From: Shewanella xiamenensis
GTDB lineage: Bacteria > Pseudomonadota > Gammaproteobacteria > Enterobacterales > Shewanellaceae
DNA length: 64,000 nt
Reading direction: 5' to 3'
Assembly: GCF_014647135.1 (NCBI RefSeq)
Contig: NZ_BMOP01000008.1
Location: 62,001 to 126,000 of the forward strand
Part shown: positions 1-10,413 of the stretch, piece after piece
How positions within the stretch are numbered: the first letter of the stretch is position 1
Layout: each line of letters opens with the position of its first letter
The notes under the pieces: generated by a model
What the model was told of the DNA's origin: nothing
What the model saw: the letters and a program-made list of their open reading frames with translations, nothing else
Databases searched by the model: none
Translations under genes and position numbers: made by a program

Positions 1-1745
1 TTGGCAATCGTTTCGACCAACGAATAGGCTTCGGGGTGAACCGCTGACATATCCAATGGATTATCGCCGTCACGAATACGTAAAAAGCCTGCGGCTTGCT
101 CAAAGGCTTTAGGGCCTAAACGCGGTACTTTTAACAGCTCTTTACGATTTTTGAAGGCGCCGTTGGCATCGCGGTAATCCACCACGTTTTTGGCCAAGGT
201 TTTATTTAAACCTGCAACTTGCGATAGCAAAGGCACAGACGCCATGTTTAAGTCCACGCCCACACCGTTTACGCAATCCTCGACCACGGCCTCGAGCGAG
301 CTAGAAAGCTGGCTTTGACTCACATCGTGTTGATATTGACCAACGCCAATAGACTTAGGCTCAATCTTCACCAGTTCCGCTAATGGGTCCTGTAAACGAC
401 GGGCAATTGAGACCGCGCCGCGAATCGAAACGTCTAGCTCAGGGAATTCCAGCGCCGCCAGCTCTGATGCGGAATACACCGAGGCGCCCGCTTCGCTCAC
501 CATCACTTTGGTCAGCTGTGGTTGGCTATCCTTGAGGCTGGCGATCAACTCAGCCGCTAATTTATCGGTTTCACGGGAGGCGGTGCCGTTACCAATCGCA
601 ATTAACTCTACCTTATGCATTTGCACTAAGTTGGCCAGGGTACGAATCGACTTGTCCCATAAATTCTGTGGTGCATGGGGGAAAATCGTGGTGTGTGCCA
701 CCAACTTACCCGTGTTATCCACCACGGCGACTTTAACGCCAGTACGTAGACCTGGGTCTAAGCCCATGGTTGCCTTGGCGCCCGCTGGCGCGGCCATCAG
801 CAAATCACCCAAGTTACGGGCAAATACGTTAATGGCTTCCGCTTCGGCGCGCTCACGCATTTGCGAGATAAACTCGGTTTCCATTTGCAGGGCAATTTTA
901 ATTCGCCACGTGGCAGTAACGACCGTTTTGAGCCACTGATCCACACTGCTATCGCCCAGCTTTAAGCCTAAATGCTCACTAATAATGACTTCACAGTAAC
1001 TGCCTTGACCGGCCTCTGCACCGGGATCGGCATTCATCGATAACGACAGGAAGCCTTCATTACGGCCACGGAGCATAGCTAAGGCGCGGTGAGATGGCAC
1101 TTTGGCCAAAGGTTCGTTGTGCTCGAAATAATCGCGAAACTTCGCGCCTTCCTTCTCTTTGCCGGCGATAACACGGCTCTCTAACACACTGTTTTGGCTT
1201 AAATGTTCGCGAACTTTACGCAGTAATTCCGCATCTTCGGCGTAGCGCTCCATTAGGATATAGCGGGCGCCTTCCAGCACCGCTTTAGTGTCGGCAAAAC
1301 CCGCCTCTAGATTCAGATAACCCGCAGCTAATGCTTCAATATCGGCATTGCGATCCGCTAACAAGGTTTCAACCAGCGGCTCTAATCCCGCTTCAATGGC
1401 AATTTGGCCCTTAGTGCGGCGCTTGGGTTTGAAGGGAAGATACAGATCCTCGAGACGCGTTTTACTATCGGCGCCTTCGATTTCCCGTTGCAACTCAGGC
1501 GTTAATTTACCCTGCGCTTGAATGCTGGATAAAATCACCTGACGTCTGTCATTTAACTCACGCAAATAACCTAAACGGCTGTACAGCGTACGTAACTGGG
1601 TGTCGTCTAAACCACCAGTCGCCTCTTTACGATAACGGGCGACGAAGGGAACAGTGGCACCATTGTCGAGCAAATCTATGGTGGCAGTGACTTGATGCTC
1701 ACGAACATTGAGTTCCTGAGCAATAATTTGGGCAATAGTCTGCAT
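1..1745 (-). CDS. tex: Tex family RNA-binding transcription accessory protein (3' end cut by window)
   Basis: About 581 N-terminal residues are visible; the family is usually near 770-780, so the C-terminal S1 RNA-binding domain should lie outside the window. The frame starts at ATG 1745 with [14 protein letters not shown], a typical Tex N-terminus. It contains the helical Tex_N region, a YqgF/RNase H-like fold around residue 328 ([13 protein letters not shown]) and helix-hairpin-helix segments near residues 500-560 ([27 protein letters not shown]). Tex proteins bind nucleic acid and influence transcription; the exact role varies between species. It lies 129 bases downstream of greB on the same strand, the order found in E. 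coli (greB-yhgF), so co-transcription is likely. The family call is secure; only the end is missing. Confidence 0.95.
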   Translation of the reverse strand, partial: MQTIAQIIAQELNVREHQVTATIDLLDNGATVPFVARYRKEATGGLDDTQLRTLYSRLGYLRELNDRRQVILSSIQAQGKLTPELQREIEGADSKTRLEDLYLPFKPKRRTKGQIAIEAGLEPLVETLLADRNADIEALAAGYLNLEAGFADTKAVLEGARYILMERYAEDAELLRKVREHLSQNSVLESRVIAGKEKEGAKFRDYFEHNEPLAKVPSHRALAMLRGRNEGFLSLSMNADPGAEAGQGSYCEVIISEHLGLKLGDSSVDQWLKTVVTATWRIKIALQMETEFISQMRERAEAEAINVFARNLGDLLMAAPAGAKATMGLDPGLRTGVKVAVVDNTGKLVAHTTIFPHAPQNLWDKSIRTLANLVQMHKVELIAIGNGTASRETDKLAAELIASLKDSQPQLTKVMVSEAGASVYSASELAALEFPELDVSIRGAVSIARRLQDPLAELVKIEPKSIGVGQYQHDVSQSQLSSSLEAVVEDCVNGVGVDLNMASVPLLSQVAGLNKTLAKNVVDYRDANGAFKNRKELLKVPRLGPKAFEQAAGFLRIRDGDNPLDMSAVHPEAYSLVETIA

Positions 1746-1874
1746 AAATAAAGTATCGTGCCTAACGGTTTGATTAATCCTAATTGCGCCCAAGATACCA
1801 CAGGCGCAGTCGTTGTTTCATATGATGCGAGCGATTTGCCGCTGAAAATCGCCGAGAGTTTGATCTCGCGAGGT

Positions 1875-2390
1875 TTATTCCCCCTCGTCCGCGAGCGACG
1901 AGTCAAGCAAGGTGTCGAACGGCGTATAACGGATTTCGTTGATATACCATGTCTTTGGGCCAGAGGGCGTTTGCACCACCACTTCATCATCAACTTGTTT
2001 GCCAATAAGCGCCCGTGCCATGGGGGAATCAATAGTGATATAACCCAGTTTAGTATCGAGCTCATCTTTACCGACAATCCGATAACGCACCCGCTCACCC
2101 GCGTCGTTTTCAAGCTCAAACCAAGCACCAAAGTAAATTTTGCCTTCCTGCTGCGGAGAATAGTCGACAATTTTGAGTTCTTCGAGGCGCTTAACCAAAT
2201 AGCGGACACGACTATCTATTTGACGTAAAAGCCTTTTGTTGTAAGTGTAATCCGCATTTTCACTTCGATCGCCCTGCGCGGCAGCCTCTTGCACTTTGAG
2301 GGTGATCTGCGGGCGATATTCTTTCCACAGGTATTTTAATTCTTTATCTAAGGTCATCCAGCCTTGGCGGGTGATCAAATGCGCTTTCAT
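1875..2390 (-). CDS. greB: Transcription elongation factor GreB
   Basis: 171 residues. GreB enters the secondary channel of RNA polymerase and stimulates cleavage of backtracked transcripts. The N-terminal coiled coil carries the acidic tip as D41 and E44 in AQGDRSENADY, matching the catalytic tip positions of GreA/GreB. The C-terminal FKBP-like domain follows (IVDYSPQQEGKIYFGAWFEL, GKQVDDEVVV). The rich basic patch in the coiled coil (KRLLRQIDSRVRYLVKRL) favours GreB over GreA. It is about 13 residues longer than the E. coli protein because of an acidic tail ending LADEGE. It precedes tex and diverges from ompR, an arrangement conserved with enterics. Confidence 0.95.
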   Translation of the reverse strand: MKAHLITRQGWMTLDKELKYLWKEYRPQITLKVQEAAAQGDRSENADYTYNKRLLRQIDSRVRYLVKRLEELKIVDYSPQQEGKIYFGAWFELENDAGERVRYRIVGKDELDTKLGYITIDSPMARALIGKQVDDEVVVQTPSGPKTWYINEIRYTPFDTLLDSSLADEGE

Positions 2391-2764
2391 GTTAAGACTC
2401 TATAGTTAACTAAAACGAGCATAATTTTAAACAGGCGTGCACTGATGATACTCAGAGTCGTCGCCAAAGTTAAGGACTAGCAAAAAGCACCGCTACCAGA
2501 AATGCCAATTTAGTTACAATTTCATATGTATAGTGAATATATTCAACGATTCCCATGCAATTTCATTTGCTTAGTATTAACATGAGTTGGCAATTTGTCG
2601 CATTCGACCGTCGTTGGCTTACATCATGAGCTAGTCGCTCAGATTGAATCCAGCTATATTAAGCGCATTCTTAGCAGATTCGTTTTCAATTTCAGCCAGT
2701 TAATCTTTGTTGTATGACGGCATAAAAAATAAAAGCAATAATCCGAGCAATTTAAGGACATCCC
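2391..2764. promoter_or_regulatory. Divergent intergenic region greB / ompR
   Basis: 374 bases between two outward-facing genes, so it should hold the promoters of both greB-tex and ompR-envZ. An AAGGA ribosome binding site lies just before the ompR ATG. The right half is AT-rich, including a run of A/T around 2725-2745. I see no open reading frame or hairpin of note and cannot place a -35/-10 pair with confidence. Confidence 0.5.
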
Positions 2765-3490
2765 ATGGGACAAGAAACCTCGAAAATCCTCGTTGTCGAT
2801 GATGATATGCGCCTACGAGCACTACTCGAGCGTTACCTGATGGAGCAAGGCTATCAGGTACGCAGTGCGGCCAATGCTGAGCAGATGGACCGTTTACTGG
2901 AGCGAGAAAACTTTCATTTGATTGTGCTCGATCTGATGTTGCCCGGGGAAGATGGCTTATCTATCTGCCGTCGTCTGCGTCAACAGGGCAGCACCATTCC
3001 GATTGTGATGCTCACCGCCAAAGGCGATGAAGTCGACCGCATTATCGGCTTAGAACTCGGTGCCGATGATTATCTACCAAAACCCTTTAACCCACGGGAA
3101 TTATTGGCGCGGATTAAAGCGGTGATGCGCCGCCAAATACAGGATGTGCCCGGCGCGCCCGCGCAGCAAGAAGCCGAAATTAGCTTTGGTGAGTTTTCCC
3201 TCGACCTAGCAACCCGCGAGATGTACCACGGTGATGAAGCCATCGCGCTGACCAGTGGCGAATTTGCGGTATTAAAAGTGTTAGTTACCCATCCACGCGA
3301 ACCGTTATCGCGGGACAAACTGATGAACCTCGCCCGTGGCCGTGATTATTCGGCGCTCGAGCGCTCGATTGACGTGCAGGTATCGCGTCTACGGCGCTTA
3401 ATTGAAAAAGACCCCGCTAATCCGCGCTACATTCAAACCGTGTGGGGATTAGGCTATGTATTTGTGCCCGACGGTGCCGCCCGTCGATGA
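2765..3490 (+). CDS. ompR: Osmolarity response regulator OmpR
   Basis: 241-residue OmpR/PhoB-type response regulator. The receiver domain (about 1-125) has the acidic pair D12/D13, phospho-acceptor D56 in IVLDLMLPGEDG and the conserved lysine near 106 (YLPKPFNPREL). A winged-helix DNA-binding domain occupies about 140-236 (SGEFAVLKVLVTHPREPLSR, YIQTVWGLGYVFVPDG). The C-terminal YVFVPDG matches OmpR rather than PhoP or PhoB. envZ lies 40 bases downstream and greB-tex is divergent, as in E. coli. OmpR classically controls porin genes and responds to osmolarity and pH; targets here are not inferable from the window. Start ATG is preceded by AAGGA. Confidence 0.95.
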   Translation: MGQETSKILVVDDDMRLRALLERYLMEQGYQVRSAANAEQMDRLLERENFHLIVLDLMLPGEDGLSICRRLRQQGSTIPIVMLTAKGDEVDRIIGLELGADDYLPKPFNPRELLARIKAVMRRQIQDVPGAPAQQEAEISFGEFSLDLATREMYHGDEAIALTSGEFAVLKVLVTHPREPLSRDKLMNLARGRDYSALERSIDVQVSRLRRLIEKDPANPRYIQTVWGLGYVFVPDGAARR

Positions 3491-3530
3491 GCTGCTTTTG
3501 GCCTGTTGTTGACGCTTTTTTGGCACGACT

Positions 3531-4847
3531 ATGAAACTTAAGTGGTGGCAGCGACTCCTTCCACGCAGCGCCTTTAGTCAAACGGTACTGCTGATTGGTT
3601 GTTTGCTGCTGATCAATCAGCTGGTGTCCTATGTCACTGTCGCTGTGTATGTGTTGAAACCCAGCTATCAACAAATCAACCAGTTAATCGCCCGTCAAAT
3701 CAATCTGTTATTTGTCGATGGTGTCGATATCGGCCGCGAGCATTTAACCATAGTCGATGCGCTCAATGCCAAAGTCCGCGACGATGGCATGAAGGTGTAT
3801 AACCAACAGCAAGCCCGTGAAGCTGGCATCGAACAAGCCACCTACTACGGTTTTTGGTCATCACAGATGTCGGAATATCTCGGTGGCGATGCCGAAGTCC
3901 GTGTTACCCACGGCAGTGTTTTGCAAATTTGGATCCGCCCACCGCAGGCGCCGTCTGTGTGGATTAAAGTGCCGCTGATTGGGCAAAATGTTTCCGACTT
4001 GTCGCCACTGACCTTGTACTTGATGGTGATCGGCGCACTCAGTGTTGCCGGCGGATGGTGGTTTGCTCGCCAGCAAAACAGACCATTAAGGCGCTTACAA
4101 AAAGCCGCGATCTCGGTGTCCCGTGGCGAGTTTCCCGATCCTTTGCCGCTTAAAGGCTCCAGCGAACTGGTGGAAGTGACCAACGCCTTTAACCAGATGG
4201 CCCATAGCATGAAGCAGCTAGAGCAAGATCGTGCACTGTTGATGGCGGGAATTTCCCACGATTTGCGCACGCCGCTGACCCGCATCCGCCTTGCCTCTGA
4301 GATGATGGTTGAAGAAGATCAATATCTTAAAGACGGTATCGTCAACGATATTGAAGATATGGATGCCATTATCAGCCAATTTATTGCCTATATTCGCCAA
4401 GATCAGGAAGCCAGCCGCGAGCTCGGGCAAATTAATAAACTCATTCAAGATATTGCCCAGGCCGAAGCCAACCGCGACGGTGAAATTGAAGTCGTGCTGA
4501 GCGATTGCCCCGAGGCCTTATTTCAAGGGCTGGCGATTAAGCGGGTTCTCAGCAATCTGGTCGAAAACGCCTTTCGTTATGGATCTGGCTGGGTGCGGAT
4601 AAGCTCGCAATTTGACGGCAAACGCATCGGCTTTAGCGTTGAAGATAATGGCCCAGGGATAGATGAATCACAAATTCCTACACTCTTCCAACCTTTTACC
4701 CAAGGTGATATTGCCAGAGGCAGTGTCGGCTCAGGGCTTGGGCTCGCCATCATCAAACGGATTATCGACCGCCACCAAGGCCAAATTACCCTCTCGAATC
4801 GCGCCGCAGGCGGTTTAAAAGCCCAAGTTTGGCTACCGCTAGAATAA
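3531..4847 (+). CDS. envZ: Osmosensor histidine kinase EnvZ
   Basis: 438 residues. The inner-membrane sensor kinase/phosphatase partner of OmpR. A first transmembrane segment lies near residues 16-40, a periplasmic loop follows to about 158, a second segment lies near 160-180, then a HAMP linker. The H-box [11 protein letters not shown] places the phospho-accepting histidine at residue 243, the same number as in E. coli EnvZ, with the following threonine needed for phosphatase activity. The ATP-binding domain has the N-box [10 protein letters not shown], the G1 box EDNGPGI and the G2 box [12 protein letters not shown]. Directly follows ompR. No defects seen. Confidence 0.95.
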   Translation: MKLKWWQRLLPRSAFSQTVLLIGCLLLINQLVSYVTVAVYVLKPSYQQINQLIARQINLLFVDGVDIGREHLTIVDALNAKVRDDGMKVYNQQQAREAGIEQATYYGFWSSQMSEYLGGDAEVRVTHGSVLQIWIRPPQAPSVWIKVPLIGQNVSDLSPLTLYLMVIGALSVAGGWWFARQQNRPLRRLQKAAISVSRGEFPDPLPLKGSSELVEVTNAFNQMAHSMKQLEQDRALLMAGISHDLRTPLTRIRLASEMMVEEDQYLKDGIVNDIEDMDAIISQFIAYIRQDQEASRELGQINKLIQDIAQAEANRDGEIEVVLSDCPEALFQGLAIKRVLSNLVENAFRYGSGWVRISSQFDGKRIGFSVEDNGPGIDESQIPTLFQPFTQGDIARGSVGSGLGLAIIKRIIDRHQGQITLSNRAAGGLKAQVWLPLE

Positions 4848-4963
4848 TCTCAAAATCATAATGACAACGCTGACATTTGATTGGTTCTGTCATATTTATG
4901 TCACGCGAAATTCATAAACTTTAGGAAGTTAACTTACCTTAAGTTTCCAATGAAGATTGCATC

Positions 4964-6940
4964 ATGAAGATTTCGACCTTGTCACGTACTGCTTCAGCGC
5001 TGTTGTTATTGCTTGCGGGATTATTAGCAGCAGTAGTACTTTGGAGTAGCGATCAAAGACAGCAGATTGAGCAACAAACCCAAGTACTCCAAGGCCTGCA
5101 ACAGGACTTTCTCGTAGGTGTGCGCCGCGATCTTGATGGCTATTTAACCAGCGGCAACGCGACCCAACTCGAAGAAGCCAAAGCCAAGCTGAGCAAAATC
5201 AAAAACCAACTCAGCGAACTCAACCTTGCCGAATCAGGTAATGCCGATGAGGAATTACAGGCCGGCCTGAATCAATTTATTCAAGACTTAGACACTAAAT
5301 ACCGCGCGGCGGGCAAACTCGCAGGTAACCCAAGACAACTGCTGGCTCACGCCGAATCCGAAATGCTCGACTATAACCGCAGGCTTGGTAGCTATGCCGA
5401 CAAAGGCTTAGTCGTTAATGCAGCAATAGCCGAGCAATATTTGCAATTAAGCCGTGACTTTCCCAGCATTGTTTATCAACTGTCGCAGCTTACCGATGGC
5501 TATCTCATTGATAAAAACCAGCAACTTAAGAATATTCTCGACAGCACCAGTAAAGCGCTTAACCAATGGCGCGATCAACTCAACGCCCTGCCATTAATCG
5601 GTGTATATGAACAACAGGAAGCCGATGAATTTGCCCTCGGTGCAAGTGAGCCAGAGCAAATTGAAGTGGGCGAAAATGATCGCAACGAGCTGCTAAGCCT
5701 TGCCAATCGATACAATAAAGAAGTCGCCAACACCCACCAATTGCTCCAAGCCAATCAGGAGATGCAAGCGCAATTAATTCAAGCGATTGGCAGAGTTGAA
5801 CAGCAGCTCATTGCCCTCGGTGAAGCCCAAGCGGCCAAAAACCAACAGCTCAAATATGAGTTACAAGTCATTCTTTATGCGATGGTTTCGATTATGACGC
5901 TGTTTGCTATCGGCTATTTAATCCTGCAACAGAACCGCGTGGTTAAACCCCTTAAACGCCTCAATCAAGCCTTTATGCAATTAAGCGAGTCCAACAGCCG
6001 TGAACGTTTGGACATCAATCGCCGCTGCGAAACCGGCCAAATTGCAGGGCATTTTAATCAGCTACTGCATCGCTTTGAACAGGAAGATGAACTCCAGCGC
6101 CAACAGATGACTAAGGTTTCTCAATCCTTAAGTCAGCTGGTCGCGCGCATTACTCAACTGTCGCAGCATACCGAACACACTCAGACCATAGTCGCCGACA
6201 CGCAGTCGCAAACCGAGCATATCCGTAGCCTCGCCAATGAGGTCAGCCATACCTCGGCCCTTGTTGAACAAAGCGCGGCCGAAACCATGCGCCAAATGCA
6301 GTCGAGCCAAGCCGAGGCCGAAGCGGTACTGAGTGCCACAGAGCAAACCCAAACGGCGGTTGGCCTTTGCCATGCCTCGCTCGAAAGCCTGAATAACTCG
6401 GTAGCAGATGTGGCTAAAATCATTGATGTGATTGGCAATATCGCCGAGCAAACTAATTTACTGGCACTTAATGCCGCCATTGAAGCCGCCCGCGCAGGCG
6501 AGCAAGGGCGCGGTTTTGCCGTGGTCGCCGATGAGGTGCGCAGCCTTAGCCAGCGTACTCAGGTATCGTTAAATGAAATTGTGAAAATCCTACATCAGCT
6601 CACCCAATCTAACCTTGCTCTCGGCGAGAGTGTCGATGGCATTGCCCAAGCGACCAATAGCCAAAAACAGCGGGCACAGAGCCTATGGCAAATGGCACAA
6701 ACCGTACAAAATCAAGCGAGTGAAATGGCCAATACCGCCAAACAAGGCTCGCTCAACGCCAAGGAACAGGTGGATTACCTCGATGAATTTGTTCGCAGCA
6801 TGGATAACCTGAAAGACCAAGCGCAAACCAGTTCGCAGCAGAGCGAAGTCATCGCCCAAGAAGTGCAGCAAAGCGTGGAAAATATCGAAACCAGTTTAGG
6901 TATTGCCGGCAGTCGTGTCGTGCCAATGCGCGCGGCTTAA
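4964..6940 (+). CDS. Methyl-accepting chemotaxis protein
   Basis: 658-residue chemoreceptor. One transmembrane segment lies at about 11-28, a long helical periplasmic sensor at 29-300 and a second segment at about 301-321 ([19 protein letters not shown]), followed by a HAMP-like linker. The cytoplasmic signalling hairpin is classic: [20 protein letters not shown] then [17 protein letters not shown], around residues 490-530. The roughly 270-residue all-helical sensor is the size of a bimodular helical (HBM-type) ligand-binding domain, but that is inference. Ligand unknown. No CheB/CheR pentapeptide tether at the C-terminus (ends PMRAA). It is a lone gene with its own terminator, located after envZ; no other chemotaxis gene is in the window. 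Confidence 0.92.
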   Translation: MKISTLSRTASALLLLLAGLLAAVVLWSSDQRQQIEQQTQVLQGLQQDFLVGVRRDLDGYLTSGNATQLEEAKAKLSKIKNQLSELNLAESGNADEELQAGLNQFIQDLDTKYRAAGKLAGNPRQLLAHAESEMLDYNRRLGSYADKGLVVNAAIAEQYLQLSRDFPSIVYQLSQLTDGYLIDKNQQLKNILDSTSKALNQWRDQLNALPLIGVYEQQEADEFALGASEPEQIEVGENDRNELLSLANRYNKEVANTHQLLQANQEMQAQLIQAIGRVEQQLIALGEAQAAKNQQLKYELQVILYAMVSIMTLFAIGYLILQQNRVVKPLKRLNQAFMQLSESNSRERLDINRRCETGQIAGHFNQLLHRFEQEDELQRQQMTKVSQSLSQLVARITQLSQHTEHTQTIVADTQSQTEHIRSLANEVSHTSALVEQSAAETMRQMQSSQAEAEAVLSATEQTQTAVGLCHASLESLNNSVADVAKIIDVIGNIAEQTNLLALNAAIEAARAGEQGRGFAVVADEVRSLSQRTQVSLNEIVKILHQLTQSNLALGESVDGIAQATNSQKQRAQSLWQMAQTVQNQASEMANTAKQGSLNAKEQVDYLDEFVRSMDNLKDQAQTSSQQSEVIAQEVQQSVENIETSLGIAGSRVVPMRAA

Positions 6941-6955
6941 GCTTAAGCACATAAA

Positions 6956-6989
6956 AAATGGCAGCAAGAAAATAATCTTGCTGCCATTT
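6956..6989. terminator. Bidirectional intrinsic terminator
   Basis: A 14-base perfect stem (AAATGGCAGCAAGA pairing with TCTTGCTGCCATTT) with a 6-base loop. A-rich sequence precedes it and T residues follow on each strand. It sits between the convergent chemoreceptor gene and the DUF5666 lipoprotein gene. Confidence 0.85.
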
Positions 6990-6997
6990 ACAGGGAT

Positions 6998-7031
6998 TAA
7001 CGAGCGTTAGTCGTTAACGAGCATTAGTCGT
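6998..7031. repeat. 17-bp tandem duplication at a stop codon
   Basis: Two adjacent copies of TAACGAGCRTTAGTCGT (6998-7014 and 7015-7031) differ at one base. The right copy contains the stop codon of the lipoprotein gene and its last codons (Asp-Asp-stop), so the left copy lies just past the end of the coding region. It looks like slippage that left the protein end intact. Confidence 0.8.
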
Positions 7032-8301
7032 CAATGCGGCAACTGTGGATTTGCATGCCATCAAACTGACATTCCACATTAACCCATTTACCATCAAAGG
7101 TCGCTAATGAGGCATCACTAGCATGGTAACCCCACAGACTGTTCTGGCTCACCTTTCCGGCTAGCTCCAGCTCATTACTCTGCTGTTCAAGATCAATTTC
7201 CTTCACTAGCCATTGGCCATCGGCTAATTCAACACCTTCAATTTGCAGCCATTTTTGATCAAGATTTGCAAGGGTTAAGCCATCATCAAACAGGGTTCTC
7301 GCGTCGATAATAAAGGTAAAGCCATTGATTTGTAGCTGGTTATTGCTATCGAGCGTAGCTCGCCCTTCAAGCTCAAACTTGTTACCTAAATCGGGTAATG
7401 GGTCACCCGCATCTGAACTTTCAAAGTCGACCTCTTTGGCCCACAGGCCCTGCGCAGTAGATTGAATATCCACCTCTAGGCGCTTACCTTCCAGCAAATT
7501 GGCGCGATTACCATCTTCAAATTGAGTCTGTTCATTCACATAGAGTCGTGTGCGGCTATTAAGCTCAAACTGGCTCTTGTCTTGGTTAACCCAAGTTACT
7601 GTGCCCTCTAACTCCATCTCGTTGAACGTCGGCGCATCATTCGCATCTTCCACCTCGACTTCATGGGCCCTAAATACGGCGCCTTCCAATTTACCTTCAA
7701 CCTCAACCCACACGCCTTCGGCGAGCTGCCCCTCTGGGCTGATACCAGCGTAATCGATCAAGGCTGAGCCTAGGCGGAATTGCTGCGCAACAGGATCAAG
7801 CTCTGTTACTCGACCTTCGATTTCAGCAATTGCGAGATTAGGGAAAAGGTTAATCGACTCTACCTGCCATTGTCCGACCACTGTGGGATAGCCATTTACC
7901 GCCACCCAATCGCCCTTTTTATATTGGCTAGCTGATGCAACGGCTAACTGTATGCCATTGACCGTAATATTATTTTGATTGATGGCACTGATTTCACCAA
8001 CCAGCGCAGGATCGACAGCAACCGTTTTAGCCTGCTGACCTTGGTTAACCAAATCTAGGCGCATCCCCACTTGAATAGCTTTGGCATCCAGTGGTTGTTG
8101 TTGATAACGAATATCTGCATTGGCGATATTAATCTTGTATCCATTCACAGTGATCTGTTGGTGGTCTGCGGACACTTGAGTCACAGTCCCCATCACTTTA
8201 GCGGGTAAATTCGCGGGAGGTGGCGTCACATCCGTTGATGAACCGTCGCCACCACAAGCGGTTAATAGTAATGCGCTAATACCTACTAAGTGCTTATTCA
8301 T
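7024..8301 (-). CDS. DUF5666-type repeat lipoprotein
   Basis: 425 residues. The N-terminus MNKHLVGISALLLTACGG is a lipoprotein signal with lipobox LTAC and acyl-Cys16, so the product is an outer- or inner-membrane lipoprotein exported by Sec. The rest is built of repeated beta-rich units of about 60-70 residues with a recurring pattern (GTVTQVSADHQQITVNG, GRVTELDPVAQQFRLGS, GTVTWVNQDKSQFELNS, GRATLDSNNQLQINGF), as in DUF5666 proteins. These units resemble small OB/beta-barrel modules; function is unknown. It is divergent from a two-component pair whose third gene encodes a YgiW/BOF OB-fold protein, suggesting one regulatory module. Acidic overall, with a GDPLPDLG hinge mid-protein. Confidence 0.8.
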   Translation of the reverse strand: MNKHLVGISALLLTACGGDGSSTDVTPPPANLPAKVMGTVTQVSADHQQITVNGYKINIANADIRYQQQPLDAKAIQVGMRLDLVNQGQQAKTVAVDPALVGEISAINQNNITVNGIQLAVASASQYKKGDWVAVNGYPTVVGQWQVESINLFPNLAIAEIEGRVTELDPVAQQFRLGSALIDYAGISPEGQLAEGVWVEVEGKLEGAVFRAHEVEVEDANDAPTFNEMELEGTVTWVNQDKSQFELNSRTRLYVNEQTQFEDGNRANLLEGKRLEVDIQSTAQGLWAKEVDFESSDAGDPLPDLGNKFELEGRATLDSNNQLQINGFTFIIDARTLFDDGLTLANLDQKWLQIEGVELADGQWLVKEIDLEQQSNELELAGKVSQNSLWGYHASDASLATFDGKWVNVECQFDGMQIHSCRIDD

Positions 8302-8390
8302 TTTTTTCTCCCTTATTTACCTTGTTAAATCAACGGCTGGCATCTTAGTATGGGAAACGTCAAGCAAACGTGAAGAAATGAAGATAACTA

Positions 8391-9059
8391 ATGAAAGTAT
8401 TAATTGTTGATGACAATCATGATGTTATAGAAACAATCATGGACTATTTAACCCTCGAAGGCATTATTGCTGACTGTGCCTATCACGGTGAAAGCGCCAT
8501 CAATTTAATACAGCAAAACCATTATGACGTGATCATTATGGATATTATGATGCCCAAATTAGACGGTATTCGTACGGTCAAAAAACTGCGCGAAGAGCTG
8601 TTTTGTAATACGCCGATTTTGTTTTTAACCGCTAGAGATAGCCTGCAGGACAAAATTGACTCCTTTACCTCGGGCGGTGATGACTTTTTAAATAAACCCT
8701 TCGCCATGGAAGAACTATGCCTGCGTCTACGGTCACTGCATAACCGCGGGCCGCGTTTAGATGTAGGTATATTGCGCTTTGGTGAAATCAGCTTAAATGT
8801 CGCAACGCAACAAGCATGCCGCGCGGGTAAGGAAATCAAGCTGAGTAAAATCCAACGCACGATTTTGACGCTACTGCTCAAACATGCCCCCGCCATTGTG
8901 AGTAAAGAACAAGTTATCGATGCGGTTTGGGGTGACGAAGCCCCCTGTAGCGACGCGCTTCGTAGCCATATTTACGGCCTGCGTAGTGCATTGGATAAGG
9001 GCTTTACAGATTCCAAACTAGAGACGATTCATGGCCAAGGTTACCGACTCCTCCCCTAA
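8391..9059 (+). CDS. OmpR-family response regulator (QseB-like)
   Basis: 222 residues. Receiver domain with acidic D7/D8, phospho-acceptor D51 in DVIIMDIMMPKLDG and the lysine of LNKPFAMEEL. The C-terminal winged helix (about 128-222) ends ETIHGQGYRLLP. It is co-transcribed with the kinase that follows: the kinase ATG lies 29 bases inside this gene. The context with a YgiW/BOF gene downstream parallels qseBC-ygiW loci in enterics and Pasteurellaceae, but sequence alone does not prove orthology to QseB. Likely target genes are the divergent DUF5666 lipoprotein and the downstream BOF gene (inference from position). Confidence 0.88.
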   Translation: MKVLIVDDNHDVIETIMDYLTLEGIIADCAYHGESAINLIQQNHYDVIIMDIMMPKLDGIRTVKKLREELFCNTPILFLTARDSLQDKIDSFTSGGDDFLNKPFAMEELCLRLRSLHNRGPRLDVGILRFGEISLNVATQQACRAGKEIKLSKIQRTILTLLLKHAPAIVSKEQVIDAVWGDEAPCSDALRSHIYGLRSALDKGFTDSKLETIHGQGYRLLP

Positions 9060-10323
9060 GCCATTACCGAGCTTATACAAAAAAATTCGCCTAACGTTTT
9101 TAGTGCTCACGAGCCTCATGTTCGCGATTTTCTGGGGTTTGATTTATATCGCCGAAGAACAAATTGAGGTCATTAGCCTTGAACACAAATTGGCGACCGA
9201 GACCCGCGAATACCAAAAAAACTATCAACGATTTGGCGATAAAGCCCAGCTCCCCGATATCCACGAACTCACCACCTATTGGAGCAAAGAGTTTGTGCCG
9301 CAATGGCTGCAAGCTTATCAACAAACGGGTTTTTATGAGCACCAATTGGACGCCGAAGATAAGCACTTTTTGATTTCGCCGCACCCATCAGGGCAAGGTT
9401 TATTGTATGTGGTGTATAAGGATGATGCGGATGACTTTCTCGATGGATATGAGGACAGACTGCATATTTTGATATCCCTCTTCGGGGTAGGTTTACTGCT
9501 GTTCATCATGGCCTATGGCTTGTATTTTGTACGGCTACTATCGGCACCATTTTTTGAAATTGAACGCAAAATCAATGCGTTGACGCCAGAGGAGCCGAGC
9601 TTTGTCCCTAGCACACCCTACAGTGAAACCCGCCATATCGAACAAACACTACTGGAAAATAAAGCCAAAATTGCCGCCTATTTTACTCGGGAGCAGGAGT
9701 TTAGCCGCTTTGCCTCCCATGAACTGCGCACGCCCATTATGGTGATCCAAGGCTCGACAGAATTACTTAAAAAACTGCCAAACAACGGGAACGAAGCTCA
9801 GCAGCGGATCGCCAACAAAGCCATTGCCCGCATTGATTACGCAGGGCAACAGATGAAAACCCTCACCGAAACCTTTTTGTTATTAGGCAAGGAACAAATT
9901 GAATCGCAACACTATGATCAAATTGATTTAGCCGCACGGCTTACGCAGCTATTAAGTGAAATGGCGCAGCATTTTGCCAAACACGAAATCCGCTATCAGC
10001 TCAGCGTTAACCAAAATACCGCCATTTGCGCACCGGTGAGTTTTGTGGACATAGTGATAGGCAACTTAATTAAAAATGCCTTTAACTACAGCAGTGGCGA
10101 TATTGAAATCACGCTGAATAACAATCAACTAACCATAAAAAATCCGCTTAGTCCCCACTGCACCGAGCCCACGGGCTATGGCTGTGGTTTGATCATTATT
10201 GAACGGATAAGCGAGCGCATGGGGTGGCACTTTTCGGCCCAAAGTCTAGGGAATGACTATCTGGCAACTATCCAATTTATGGATAACGGCGAGCCACAAC
10301 AGCATCTAAATGAATCCGCTTAA
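9031..10323 (+). CDS. Sensor histidine kinase with atypical ATP-binding domain
   Basis: 430 residues. Two transmembrane segments (about 20-38 and 147-170) flank a periplasmic sensor of roughly 110 residues. The H-box FASHELRTPIMVIQGSTELL puts the phospho-histidine at residue 230. The N-box is present (IGNLIKNAFNYSSG), but the G1 box that normally reads DxGPGI is replaced by LTIKNPLSPH, and the G2 box is GYGCGLIIIERI. The catalytic domain is therefore compact and lacks the usual nucleotide-lid aspartate-glycine motif. Kinases with an 'I-x-N-P' G1 variant do occur in gammaproteobacteria, so it may still be active. Start ATG overlaps the response regulator by 29 bases, indicating translational coupling. 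Confidence 0.88.
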   Translation: MAKVTDSSPKPLPSLYKKIRLTFLVLTSLMFAIFWGLIYIAEEQIEVISLEHKLATETREYQKNYQRFGDKAQLPDIHELTTYWSKEFVPQWLQAYQQTGFYEHQLDAEDKHFLISPHPSGQGLLYVVYKDDADDFLDGYEDRLHILISLFGVGLLLFIMAYGLYFVRLLSAPFFEIERKINALTPEEPSFVPSTPYSETRHIEQTLLENKAKIAAYFTREQEFSRFASHELRTPIMVIQGSTELLKKLPNNGNEAQQRIANKAIARIDYAGQQMKTLTETFLLLGKEQIESQHYDQIDLAARLTQLLSEMAQHFAKHEIRYQLSVNQNTAICAPVSFVDIVIGNLIKNAFNYSSGDIEITLNNNQLTIKNPLSPHCTEPTGYGCGLIIIERISERMGWHFSAQSLGNDYLATIQFMDNGEPQQHLNESA

Positions 10324-10413
10324 ATTCTTCACAACTGCTTCACGCTCGTCTTGGCATGATACTCGCCGTAGATGAGTCGCCCAGCGGCGTAAGATTAGAA
10401 AGAGGACATTTAG

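Noticed and set aside
1758..2228. 156-codon plus-strand frame antisense to greB
   Set aside because: It lies almost wholly opposite greB, which has clear family motifs; no ribosome site; composition matches an antisense shadow.
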